Source of the DNA: Psilocybe azurescens
Lineage: Eukaryota; Basidiomycota; Agaricomycetes; Agaricales; Agrocybaceae
Reading direction: 5' to 3'
NCBI GenBank assembly: GCA_023853785.1
Contig: JAJIRX010000696.1
Coordinates: 62,001-126,000 of the forward strand
Length of the DNA stretch: 64,000 nt
The notes beneath the pieces are model-generated. The model was not told the DNA's origin, searched no databases, and saw nothing but the letters and a program-made list of their open reading frames with translations. Numbering within the stretch: position 1 is the stretch's first letter; every line of letters begins with the position of its first letter. Of the stretch, positions 20,372 through 31,722 are shown piece after piece. The position numbers and the translations under genes were made by a program.

Positions 20372-23187
20372 TCAAGAAATGGGGATATTCACCTCAGAAA
20401 AGGGGTATGGGCGTGAGCCTGCTTGGATGTACGGATCGCGTTCTTCGTAACATGGTGCTCCAGATTGACTGTTGCTGTGCGAGTTGGGATGGTCGACCGA
20501 GTCATATCCATCCGCTGAGCTATATCCACCTGGAAGATTGATCGGCGACGTTGAAGTACTCGGGCGACGGTGTAGCAAACGAGTGAGCAGACATCGAAGG
20601 CGAGATCGATGCCGGATAGATGGGTCCTAGGACTCGACAGTTGATCATGCTCGAGGAATCGCCAGGGCAAGGTGGAGAGCACCTACAAACTCGAATCGAC
20701 GATCTCGAGGGGCCAAACGACGCTGAAGATTGCGAGCCTGACATAATTGACCTACCCGGAAAGCTGTAGTGCGACGCTGCATCCTGATCCACGATCGACG
20801 AGATCAGCATGTTCGACCCAGAAACGGACGCGCTCCCTGTCGACGACGCGGAGGCGGTAGTAAACTGTGAAGAGGAATGCGAACTTTGGCATGGTTGGCC
20901 TCAGCGGAAGACTGATCTGCGGAACTGCAGTCCGGTACATATCGTCTTCTTCATCTTCCTCGTGCTCGTCATCCATGTTCATGCGCGACCGTGCGAATTC
21001 ACCGTCCTCATCATAATATTCCCCAGCCTCATCTCCGTGCCATCTTTCTTTGTCTTTTCGCGCGATGTCCTGGTCCTGGGTAGCCTGCGCATGCGCCGGA
21101 TCATCTATCGCGTGTAAATCCAAGGGGTCCGTACGCGTATCCAAGCTCAGCGGCATCCACCTGACTTTGAAGGTAGGAACCCGCGTCGGAGGTGCATGAT
21201 GATCGTCTCGGGTCTTGCGCTGCCCGCTAAAGATGGGTTGGCCTGCTTCGTCAACTCTTCTACCGTCAACTCCTACTCGGTACAACTCTGGGCCTTGTGC
21301 TCCTCTGCCTGTGTCCTGAGGGGGTAAAATCGTCGGCGTGTCGAATCCGACGACATACGGAGGTTCGCTTGGTCCAGGGGTTGAGATGGTCCTGGGATGA
21401 CGCCGTGAGTGCGTAAATGTCGCCTCGCGTTTGAACGGACGCCAAACGTTCGTGTGCAGCCAGGAAAACCGCATGGATATGCTAGTATCAATTTTGAGCA
21501 TAAATGTTCGTAATTAGTGAGGAAGAGACCAACTTCACGTTTTTCATTGCTATGTGTGTTCATGTGGGTCTTCAACCCACTGGGCCTACATCAGAAAGAA
21601 TACATCAGTTCGACTCAAGAAGCAGCAACAAACCTTTCTAATCCTATTCGCAATATCGAAAATAGAAAAAAAAAAAAAAAGACAAAAACAGTCGAACGCT
21701 CTGACACGCACCTTGGAAACTTCTTCTGACAGATCTCGCATTCATGCATTTTCGACTTCTTCTTCTTCTTTACTGCACTGCTCGTAGGTCCTTTAGGGGC
21801 CGGATCTGTGCTGCTCCTCACTGCCACGTCGTCCGATGGCCCACTGCCTCTGGTGCGCGACAACATCTGGCCGTCGTCTTGGCCCGGAACGCTGAATCTC
21901 GACGGCGTATCCATATCGCGGTCGAACTCCACCTCATCCCTCGCAGCAGCAGCAGCTTCGCTCCCGGAAACAGAATCATGGTCTGGAATGGGCAACGGGC
22001 TGCGCGAATGTCGAGGATAAGAAGAAATTCGATAGGAGCTGGAGGAGCCGCTGGGGTGGCTGCTATGAGAATCAGGAGTCGACCGAGAGCGCGGATGTGA
22101 GTGTTGCAAATTTAGCGGGAGCGTAATCGATGGCAGGCTAACTTCGGAGGTGTTACTTCTTCCACTCGAGCTGGAGTGGAAGTGTGACACCGCAGACAGA
22201 GATGGCAAGAGTTATCAGATTGCGAACGGAGGACCGAAACAAGAGACGATGCGATATAGGTGACGTACGTGTAGGAGGATTGGCACGATCTGTGACCACA
22301 ATTGCGTGTCGACCCTGATGATGATGGCTCTGATGGTGTGAGTGAGAATGAGCATCTTCTTCATGATGTCGTAAATCTTGTTGATTTGGTTCGCGATTGT
22401 GGTGTGGATAATTACTATGATGGGAGTGGCGGGAAGGGTTATTACTCATGGGAATGGAGGACGCCGGGTGCACATTTCGAAACGACACTAATCGATGTGC
22501 CGCATCTGAATTCCGGGCATCATCCGGATGTGTATCGAGGTGAGAGCGCTGAGGCATATCAGTGTCTGCTATCCGTCGGGAAAGCGCGTAGCTCGGCTGA
22601 GAGTACGGATACGCCCTGTCAGGATAATGGCTGTGGCCGTGGCCATCTTGCGAGGCGTTTTGTAAGTTGCTTGATTGCAGGGCGTGGTACCCTCTCAGGG
22701 CGCTGCGATAATGGCCCAGCGGCGAGCGCGATTGCTGCTGTGAGTGATCGTCGATGGGTAGGGATTCGACATTCAGTGGAGGAAGGGTATCACGATCAGA
22801 AGGGTATCTAGAGGTTTCGGATGAGGATGCGTATGTATGCATCGAATGGACTCGATCATGACTTGAATGGGGATGTGTGCCGACGCGAGGATCGTCGACG
22901 TGAGAAGAGTGCTCATAGCTGAGGCTACGATTTGGTTCGTCATCGTCATGCGAAGCTTCCGAGTATCTAGGTGTTTCCGGCTGCATGGAGTGGCTAGAGT
23001 GATGGGAATACGCGTTATGACTAAAATTTGACATGTTGCTATATGTACGCTGAGGAACGAGGGAGTGGTGAGGATGTGACTGGAGTGGCTCTGAATAATA
23101 CGGTCTACGCGAGGAAGAAGCGTATGCCGAGAAATCGACATTGTTTGCACTCTTCTGTGAATAGAACGTCGGTTGCCCAGGATTCAT
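20372..23187 (-). CDS. C2H2 zinc-finger transcription factor, long disordered N-terminus
   Basis: Begins MNPGQPTFYSQ at 23187. The first exon (to about 22265) is rich in His, Ser, Tyr and Pro with runs such as HSHSHHQSHHHQG. A second exon is Ser/Pro/acid-rich and ends KMHECEICQKKFPR; an intron of about 120 bp leads to PSGLKTHMNTHSNEK and another to PYPCGFPGCTRTFGVRSNARRHLRTHG. Together these give two fingers, CX2CX12HX3H and CX4CX12HX3H, so a DNA-binding nuclear protein is likely. Downstream follow YVVGFDTPTILPPQ, TFKVRWMPLSLDTRTD and an acidic-to-Ser/Thr-rich tail. The reading phase must change near 21379-21382 (CCCC run), about 20890 and about 20558 to keep this tail continuous. The junction of the first intron is also out of phase unless a weaker donor is used. 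Exon borders at the 3' end are uncertain; targets unknown. Confidence 0.75.
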
Positions 23188-25025
23188 CCCTGGAGGTTTT
23201 ATTTAGAACAAGATCTGCACGGAAGATAATTTTATAACGGACCGAAATGGCTTGGTCGACAGGTTTGGAGAGTTCACGAGGGCTCCTGTAATGGAGGTTG
23301 GATTGCTCCACGACAGTAGAATATAGGGAGAAAAAGGCGTCGGTCCTTTCTGTGGACTGAAAATACAAGTTCAAAAATCACGAGCAAATTGGTCGCGTAG
23401 CGCGCTCAATTTCATACACTTACAGTGCTTTCTACTTTCTTTGAATTTGTCAGATATTTGGCATCCGCGACGTGACCTGAGCCATTGTGAGTTTGAGTTG
23501 AGTTTTGCCATGAAAATTGAACAAACATGGACTCTTTGTCTTGCCTGCTTAAACCCTGGGAAAAGGCAAAACTCGTGCGTGCTATACAGAAAGACGGCCG
23601 GACTTAATCAGCATTCAGTCAATAAAATATACTTTTCATAGATTATTACTCGGAAATACCTGCTCGTATAGATTGGCGAGGAAAGAGAAGAAGATCGCTG
23701 GCAGGGGCAAGAGGAGTTCTTGTTCGCCTCTTGCAGCACAAATTCGGAGGCCGTATTCTGGCAGGCACACCAGCTGAGAAAATCAATGATCGCCAAATAC
23801 CGCGTAAATAAATTGCGTCATATCGCAATGAAGGCTTCAACTGTTCAAACTTGCTCTTGTCCATCGGTGTTCACCGTCAGAAATGCAGAATTGTACAAGA
23901 AATACCATGCTAAAAATGAATCCGATCTGTTAAAAAGCTCACCTTACTTCCTCTATTACTTAACTGGCGAGCCTTTTCGCTAAAGACAATATTCTCATTG
24001 ACGGAGTCAGCGCGGCGGTTTAATCAACCCTTTTTGCGACGCACCCCATGCTACCCCATGCAGGTACACCGGTTTGGGAGGACACGAGTCCTATAGTTTG
24101 TCAGGTACACATTCGTATCAGCTCTCATTAAGGCGTTCAACCTGATTTTCCGACTCGATTCGCGAAAGCTCGAACCACACAGCACGCCTCGACTTCGGCG
24201 TTATTATTCGTCCAGTAACCCATGTCACATTTCTGAAAAATCACTCTGAAGTCACCCAGATTTACTTTCAAGTTGCTTTTCTGGTTAGTCGTTGTAAAAT
24301 GGAGATTACAAAGCCGCAAGAGACTCGAATTACCTGGGAATATTGGCCAAGGATTTCAAGGCAGACATGAGAAATCTTCAGTAGAGTTAATCTACTGACA
24401 ACGGATTGTATTTATTATGTCAATTGATATCACCCAAGTGCGTGGTCATTTCCAATTAAAGTTCCCAAAACTGAACCGCTTTTTGGTTTTACTTCTCTTG
24501 GTCCGTAACCAGGGTGGCGGCAAAGTGCAATGGGGCTAAAGATCTAGTACCCACCTCTACATTCATACACAGGCGACAATCTTGCTTTGTATATAGCCGC
24601 AGAACTTGATACTGGCTTCAAGTTGATAAGTACCCAAAAGTACAACTTCATATATGATTTCCTTAAAACGAGAGCTCTAACGGAACGGGCATGGCTCTTT
24701 TCGGATCATGTGGTGCCGTCCGTTATCTGTTCGTGGCACGTGCATCAGCCAGTTGTTGCCATTTTTGAACCTCTTGAACCGGTACCATTATTGCAAGCCT
24801 CTTGGGCTCTAGGCTCTCTTGCTACTATCCTCTACTATCACACTCTATCACATTGCATCTTCTTCTCACTTGGTGCCAGTAAGATTTTCAGCTTCTGTGC
24901 AAAAGTGGACGAGTTCGTTAACGCCGCTTCGTATGGTTGAATGTATGGAATGCTAAAATGTGCAAAGGACAGACCTTTTTCTGACGCATCAATATCTTTT
25001 GAAGATCAACACCTATAGGATCTGC
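23188..25025. other. Intergenic, nothing recognised
   Basis: Many short frames on both strands without motifs; AT-rich. Probably contains the promoters of the divergently arranged zinc-finger gene (minus) and the cyclo-ligase gene (plus). Confidence 0.35.
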
Positions 25026-26235
25026 ATGGCTTCGAGCACGATGCAAGCCGTTCTCAAAGCTCAAAAAGTACCCTTCGCAGAAAATTGGGTAACGAGTTGA
25101 AACAGGTGTCTTCATCATCCCTCGAAGAACAATGTGGGTACTTGTATCACTTATGACGAGGATAGTTGCGAGTTCATCTCATCTCCGTCGATCTTAACGT
25201 GAAGCCTATGCAATCACGGAACGCGTTCTGTCGCACCCTGCCTTTCAGCAGTGTCAATCTATAAGCTGCTATCTCAGTATGCCCGCAGGCGAGGTACGCA
25301 CTGCCGCGATAGTGGACGCGATCCTGCATGCAGGTGCGTGCTCTTCCTGTTGATTAAAATCATCATTTTCTCAATCCGACTCCAAATATTCTCACTAAAC
25401 CAATGTCAATCATCGCCTTCCTTTATTAAAGGCAAGACACTTTTCGTCCCCAAGATCCAAACAAAAGATGGAACGATGGATTTTCTGCGAATACATTCTC
25501 CTGCCGACCTCGCATCGCTTCCAGCTGGAACGTGGGGAATCAAAGAGCCAGGAGAATCATGGGAAGGTCAAATACGATCCCGCGGTGCGCAAAGTTCTCC
25601 CAAATCATCTCTGCCTCTCTCCCACCTAACTTTAGTGATATTTAAATCATGATCAATCACATTCACGTCCGTGTTCGCATTCACATTCACAGTTCTTGGA
25701 TCACCGTCAGAGCCCCTCGACGTCATCCTACTCCCCGGTATATCCTGTTTCCCGTGCACGATATAAATAGAGTTGTATTGACTTTTCCTTTTAATTTCGA
25801 TCCGCTTTCCCAGGAGTCGCTTTTGATCGTACACTTTCCCGCCTCGGGCACGGGAAAGGGCACTATGACCGGTTCATCACAGCCTATACGAACACGGCGG
25901 CATCATCGTCATCAACATCAACGTCAGCATCTTCAACGCATCCGAGACCTCTGCTCGGTACGTCTGGATCTCTTCCGTTCCGATGATACCTTTTCCTCAC
26001 GTTTTAAGGAATGGCTATGTCTATGACTAATGGCTAATGGTTTATGTTGATAGTCGGTCTCGGACTGCGTGAACAGATTCTACCGTCGGGTCAAGTTCCC
26101 GTCGGGGAGCATGACTGGAAAATGGATGTCCTTATCACTCCAGATGAGACTATCACCTTCAATTGCTCTGCTGCTGCACAAACCCAGGCTGTGTTGGATT
26201 CCAATTCGCCATCGCCATCGCCATCGGACCAGTGA
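25026..26235 (+). CDS. FAU1: 5-formyltetrahydrofolate cyclo-ligase, one single-base break
   Basis: Converts 5-formyl-THF to 5,10-methenyl-THF with ATP, returning folate to one-carbon metabolism. Exons 25026-25133, 25205-25333, 25432-25584, 25693-25737, 25814-25957 and 26054-26235. Features in order: MASSTMQAVLKAQK and LRRKLGNELKQ (N-terminal substrate/ATP region), SISCYLSMPAGEV, GKTLFVPKI, MDFLRIHSPADLASLPAGTWGIKEP, EPLDVILLPG joined to VAFDRTLSRLGHGKGHYDRFI (the family signature), VGLGLREQILPSGQVPVGEHDWKMDVLITPDE. The signature normally reads GKGYYDR; here the first Tyr is His. A base appears missing in the CCC run at 25071-25073, between KAQK and LRRKL. A Ser/Thr-rich insertion follows the signature, and the tail is a short Ser-Pro repeat. 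Confidence 0.88.
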
Positions 26236-28049
26236 ACATCCCCATGCTTCCATTTCTTCCTCTCTTTTTTTTGCTCCTTACAATGAAATGAAATCGAATC
26301 CTGAATCCTGACAGCCTATTCAAAGACGCAAATATGTCAGCCCCAACAAAACCATGCGTCTGTCGTAAGTCTCGCCGAAAGTTGTGATCGTTTGATATGG
26401 CATACGCAAGTGCTTTGCCATTGTGAAATTTTTTTCTGCATGCGCCGAATATTAATATGCATCAGAGTCTGTCCAATATGGAGCATATGTCGAATGTTGG
26501 CGCAAGTATGTCAAATGTCCCTTTGCCTTCGTCAAAATTTCTAGCACCCTAATATGCATCTGTCCACTATGGAGTATATGTGGAATGTTGCGCGCATATG
26601 CCAATTGTTCCACAGTGGCTACATATGTATTGCCTTGTGGCGTTCTTTAGAGTCCAGGCCATGTTCGAAACGTTAAAAAATAGCTCTCGATTATGATTCT
26701 CGCCATTCGAATTGGAGCTACTCCAAATTACAATCTATCTATCTATCCCTGCCTCACACACTCGGTGGGGCTTACTGAAAAAAGCAATGCAGTACTTTTT
26801 CTTTCGAGTATTTTCCATGTCAGATCCCAACACCCGTTATTTGTGGGTCCCAAATAAGTACACACTCTGCCAATTTTAGACCTTCGAAAGTTTGGCTATC
26901 TCATCATCATTAGCGTGATCAGAGTCGCCGTTGATAAAACTCAGTACTCAGACTCAATACAGCCATTGCAGCAGTCATAAAATCAAGCCGCGTCACTGAT
27001 TCGACGCTGCCCAGTGAGCCCACGGGTGCTGCTCTGAGATCTCAATTGTCAGTTGAATGACACCGGAGGTTGGTAAATTTAGTAGATGCGGCCGATTCAT
27101 CCGTCGGGGCATGAGGTCGACAAATTTTCTCTATCAGCTAACTTATAATACTTACATTACATCCAACACGACGGCGTTCAGCGGCTCAAAGATACCATAC
27201 ATATACTAGGCCGCCCTGTTCGGATTTCGTGAGGGCAAAGGCAAAGGGCAAGCAGCTGCGTATACTTACTCTATAATCGATCACTTTCGAGGCAGTGGAT
27301 TCAAGGATGTATAACCGGCCGCTGAGGGCAGGCGTGTAGTGAACAGTGAAAGTGGACCCTAGCAATAGAACAAGTAGAGTGTTTGCAGCCAATGAAAAAC
27401 ATAAGTGCTGCTAGTGCGTGCGTATTTTTCTCTAAAATTAAAAATGAACGAGAATGGGTCGGCAGTTCACTTGGGGACCGGAAATGAGGATGCGTTTACT
27501 GTGCTTGTTGTCATCTTGTATTTGATCACTGGTGAAGGGTGGCTGACTTATGTGAAATACAAGGCATATGGGAATCAAGCATAGCCCACGCGTAGCTCGA
27601 ACTTCATTGCGGCGAGCGGGCGCAGTTTAAGTGTGTGATTTCTTTACTTGCCTGATAGGAAATTAAAGCTACATAGCACGGTCAAGGCCTTAGAAGAGGA
27701 TAGGTGACAGAGGCGCTGACATTTGAAATGCAGAGCCCACCAAGAGCCAGGAATTATATACTCCTTAAGGTGAAAGTCAAGAACGGTAGTACTGTTACCA
27801 GGACAATTGTCAGATATATTTAGTGAAGGCGAACAGAATTCTACAGAGAGTCCTTGCAGTGTACAACTACAAGATAATTTGAAAGTTAAATAGGGATACG
27901 GATCTGGCCGCGAGTAATACATGGGGCAAAGCAAAGAAATGAAGGTTAGAATGAAGGTCGAAAGCAAATGCAAATCTCGGCGGGCGAAACAGGCCTGAGT
28001 GTGTAGGTAGTCGGGAAGTGCTTGGAGGTGAGGCGCCCTGTACAAATGT
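26236..28049. other. Intergenic with an imperfect direct repeat
   Basis: Two similar segments, 26454-26520 and 26551-26611, both begin AATATGCATC and contain CTGTCCA-TATGGAG-ATATG-GAATGTTG. Beyond these no gene is recognised; a 148-codon minus frame at 27644-28090 overlaps the hydrolase 3' end and looks like chance. Confidence 0.4.
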
Positions 28050-29405
28050 TCATACTGGGACAAGGTCGTCCTCCGAATCAGACCCTCCATTTTCTCTGTG
28101 ACCGTACTTGGCTAAGTCGTCTGCGAAGGGTGATTTGACGAAGGATTTGGCACGGGGTATAGGCCCATCGGTGTGTTCCATCACCCAATCGTGTAAAAGG
28201 GCATTAATTCTAAAAGGTGATATGCCGGGAAGCGAATTAGATTTCAAAAACAATTGTCAATGATTTCGCCATGATGAGAATAAATGCAAAACAGCCACTT
28301 ACTCTTCCGAATGTGTAACGCTACCAAAATGAGGCGCATCCTTTACTTGAGAAACACGGGGTGCAGCCCGACTGAGACGAGGCGATCTCGTAGTTCCTCG
28401 ACGTAGTGTAGAGGGTAAGCGACGTCCCCACCGCAATGGATCAGGTGAACAGGGCACTCTATCTGGCGCAACTGCGCGAGATCGTGTGGTTTACGGTCAA
28501 CAAAGAAGTCAACGGAGACAGTCCGCAAGGCACCGAAATTCTCTGGCGCCCAATTCCTCATCGCCTGGGGGTAGGTGTACTGAACAAGTCTACATAATCG
28601 CCATCATAAAGAAATATATCAAGTCCATCAGCGAGCAGGGACGAGGTGATGTTGCAAGGGAACTTACGCGGAGACGATGCTTGCACTACTTTGGTTGAAG
28701 CCAAGCTGAACGGCACCAAGGATGGCGTCGAGCAGTGCGTCTTCGTCTGGATTTTCGTCTTTTCGGCCAGCGACCCAGCAGTCATATATCTCTTGCCGGC
28801 CGGAGGCAACGTCTTCAGGCTAAATATCGAGAGTCTATGAGACGAGAGACGAAGAGGTTAAACAATTTAGACTTACTTCTACCAAAGGCAGAGGAGACAC
28901 CATAAACACGGAGAGGATCTGCTCAGGATGACTCACTGCCATCTGCAATGCCACACAAGCGCCCATGGAAATGCCTACGATGTGACACCGAGGTAGTTTC
29001 AATGTCTCCTGAACCCTAGTCAGCCTCACAAACATTCAAACAAATAATTACAACTCACAATGATTTTCGACACGTCCTCTGCAACTTCTGCGCGTCTGGC
29101 ATTGGGTGGGACCGGTCCAACAGTGTTGCCGTGACTGCGAGCATCCACTGCCACTAGATTGAAGCGCCTCACCCGAGGACTCGCAAATTGGTCTTTTAAT
29201 TATGAGTGTTAAGCAACCAGGCCGCTATTAGGAAACCAAGGCTAGACTCACTGTGAAATAAGACAGAGGAGATATATACGGGGTGCAAGAAGAGGATCGT
29301 CGGAAGCGACGGGTCAATATTTTGTGCGTTCTCTGAATCCGGGGTCGAGATAACATAGTTAAACTGAACAGTGCCCGACGCGGTCTGGACTTTGAGGTGA
29401 GGCAT
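28050..29405 (-). CDS. Alpha/beta-hydrolase, one single-base break
   Basis: Exons (minus) 29252-29405, 29059-29192, 28877-29008, 28678-28819, 28303-28589 and 28050-28209. After MPHLKVQTASGTVQFNYVIST come the strand/oxyanion segment TILFLHPVY, RRFNLVAVDARSHGNTVG, then the nucleophile elbow HIVGISMGACVALQMA with catalytic Ser, the acid-bearing HLIHCGGDVAYPLHYVEEL and the His segment KDAPHFGSVTHSEE. This is the canonical Ser-Asp-His order of the fold. No signal peptide, so probably intracellular; substrate (ester, lactone or other) not predictable. The last exon adds an acidic C-terminus. Around 28346-28350, between VFLK and VKDAPHF, one base seems to be missing. The intron 28590-28677 needs the upstream acceptor TGTAG for an in-phase SALVQYTYPQAMRNW. 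Confidence 0.82.
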
Positions 29406-31314
29406 AGTGAATCCGTAGTTGATAATAAAGAAAAGGTAAAGCCTGGTCGGTTGATCGTGAAAGTAGGAGAGGAGAGGGAAGATATGTAATAATCTTGTTC
29501 CCCAAACCAAGACATGATCGGCTTTCCAGATTTGTTTCTCCCTTCGCCTAGCCTAACGCACAATTATTGGCCCACGCGGCGTGAGAGGACGTGAGTGGCC
29601 AGGGAAATATGATATAGGCCTGGAGACCCATTGCCAAGATCCATTGTCCACCTATACTCAAGTACTGCACAACCGTGCCAGTATGTGTAATTGTAAAACA
29701 TAGAAATAATCGCGATTCGCCGCCCAATCGCAACAATCACTCCTTTCCAGTGTTTTCGAAAGCTTGTCGTCTACCGATGGTAAAGCAGCCAATTGCATCG
29801 TTTCCTAGCAATTCTCGAGGGTATCGTTTGAAGGATTTGTGGCTTCAATTCAGCGCGTCCTCCGTCCCTTCATAGGAACGTTTTGGCAATCCGAGATATC
29901 TAGGGTCTTGGGTCTCGTGTTGGTCTCGTGTACGTGGCCCGAAGAAGGCTTGAACAAGTGATCATTAGTCAAATCCAGGGGCTATGTGTCTTGGGCCATC
30001 GTCGGGTCGAGGATTAATAGGGTTCGAATATGAAATACTTGGGGGAATGAAACATTTTGATAAGATTTATTTCATTAGCCCGATCGTACACATTCGATGA
30101 CAAAATAATAAGCAAATACCTGGGAGCTATGTAAGCTATCTATTATCATATATGATATTGAGATGTTGCCCGGACATGTGCTTATATACAAACAGAAGTA
30201 ATGGATTCACAGCGTTCATGGGAAAACACAACCGCAGCGGATAAATAATTAAATACCCAGGAGTGTGTGGTTTTAATGGCTGTGCGATTCCGCAATTGCA
30301 TTGGTGTACGTACCACATTCTACTAAAGAAATAGAATGACCCAGTTGCACAGGGTTCGAAAAGTGGCCATACATTTCGCTCCCAGCACCAGCTCCAACGC
30401 TCCAGGAAGGAAGCTCTCGTGCAGAGCCTCAAGTGCCAGCAGCACCAAGTTGTGCTGAGTTTGTACATATAGGAGCAAGTGCCCTACGATTTTGGGCAAT
30501 GATCGAGATCCGGAACTTACCGTGCTTACATACTTACGTGCTTACAAATTTGACTCGAAAGAGCGGACGAAGTCCGCTATTACCAGCCGAAGGAATTGTA
30601 CTACGGCATGATATTTATTATTTACATCTATGTACTAGATTGCAACTAACGAATTTCATACATGCAAAATACCCTGCCTTCGGCAGGTAATTATCAACGT
30701 GCGGTTCATTCAAAACCTCGTCATTCAAAACTTCGTCATCCCGCTGTTGGGATTGGAAAATGCCAGTATAATCCGTCATTCTGCGCAAGAATACCAGGCC
30801 GATTGGTCGTGATTGGTAGGTTTAGAATGCTGAAAATTTAAATAATTCAGTCTATACGATTGGATTTGGCATAAGAAGTACTCAGGAGAGAAACATGAAC
30901 AGACTGCCTCGTGTAAGCCTAGCGCTCAAATATTATACAGACCTAAGTACAGATGTTTAATCAGTGAAATCTGAGCAATCACCGGACTATATCTTTATTC
31001 ACGAATCACAACAGATAACAAAAATCACAAATCAGCTGTAACGAGAGGGCTCGGACCCAATCGCAGAGTTGCATTTCTCAAGATTTTTCATCATCGACCA
31101 ATAAAACTTCGGGTATTGATGCAATGGTAATACAGATTCTACATATGGGGTACTGGTCATGAGGGTATAAGTCACTATGTGGGTATCCCTGGGTGTCTCC
31201 TGATATTTTTATGTACAATGATATAAAAACTACATACAATGACTTTATGTTACATTATTGGAACAGACCCTACGATTCATTAGTCACTATTAATTGGCAA
31301 GAAAATGCTGGCGC
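29406..31314. other. Intergenic, nothing recognised
   Basis: Short overlapping frames only, with low-information AT-rich sequence to the right. A near-perfect short repeat around CATTCAAAAC-TCGTCAT occurs at 30705-30740. No tRNA or inverted repeat seen. Confidence 0.35.
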
Positions 31315-31537
31315 GGCCTCCTAGGACCCCGGGCAATAGCACCCTGATCCCACTAAAAGTCCCGAATCCGGACAAAAATGGACAAAAATGGGTCGCGAAA
31401 AAAACCTTTTCGACGCGCATTGCTTTGAAACACTCAAATCTAAGGTCAGCGAGCGTGGGAACATTATTTTTGTCCGGACAAAACCCCCATTTTCGGGATC
31501 AGGCCTCTTCTGCTATTGCCCGGGGTCCTGGCCTCCT
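31315..31537. mobile_element. hAT-like MITE with 8-bp target-site duplication
   Basis: A 207-bp element (31323-31529) whose ends are inverted copies of AGGACCCCGGGCAATAGCA, continuing inward with CCTGATCCC and TCCGGACAAAAAT on both sides with small indels (about 65 bp per arm). It is flanked directly by GGCCTCCT at 31315-31322 and again at 31530-31537, an exact 8-bp direct repeat as made by hAT transposases. It has no coding capacity, so it would need a transposase in trans. It lies between genes and is not obviously regulatory. Superfamily assignment rests on the duplication length, since the terminal sequence itself is not one I recognise. Confidence 0.8.
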
Positions 31538-31722
31538 TGTCGAGAAGGAGATGTAGCGACCCAAAATTAGCTAGGAAACGCCCCATGCGTTATTGGGAGC
31601 TGGATGGAGCCGAATAGAGGGTGTGTAGAACGCATTGTTGAGCGCGCATGGATCAATCAAATTCGACTCCCGAATCTAATGAAAATGTGAGGATTCAGTG
31701 TTCTAGGTGTAGGTGCAAGATA
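31538..31722. other. Short spacer
   Basis: Between the MITE and the 3' end of WW-motif gene A; nothing recognised. Confidence 0.3.

Noticed and set aside
20500..20700. Intron in the zinc-finger gene tail giving the DPSIRHRSRLRC reading
   Set aside because: It joins in phase, but the arginine-rich reading contrasts with the Ser/Pro-rich composition of the rest; the alternative with one extra C is more natural. Left open.
28549..28640. Frame break in the hydrolase at the intron before TYPQAMRNW
   Set aside because: Resolved by using the upstream TGTAG acceptor, which gives SALVQYTYPQAMRNW in phase.
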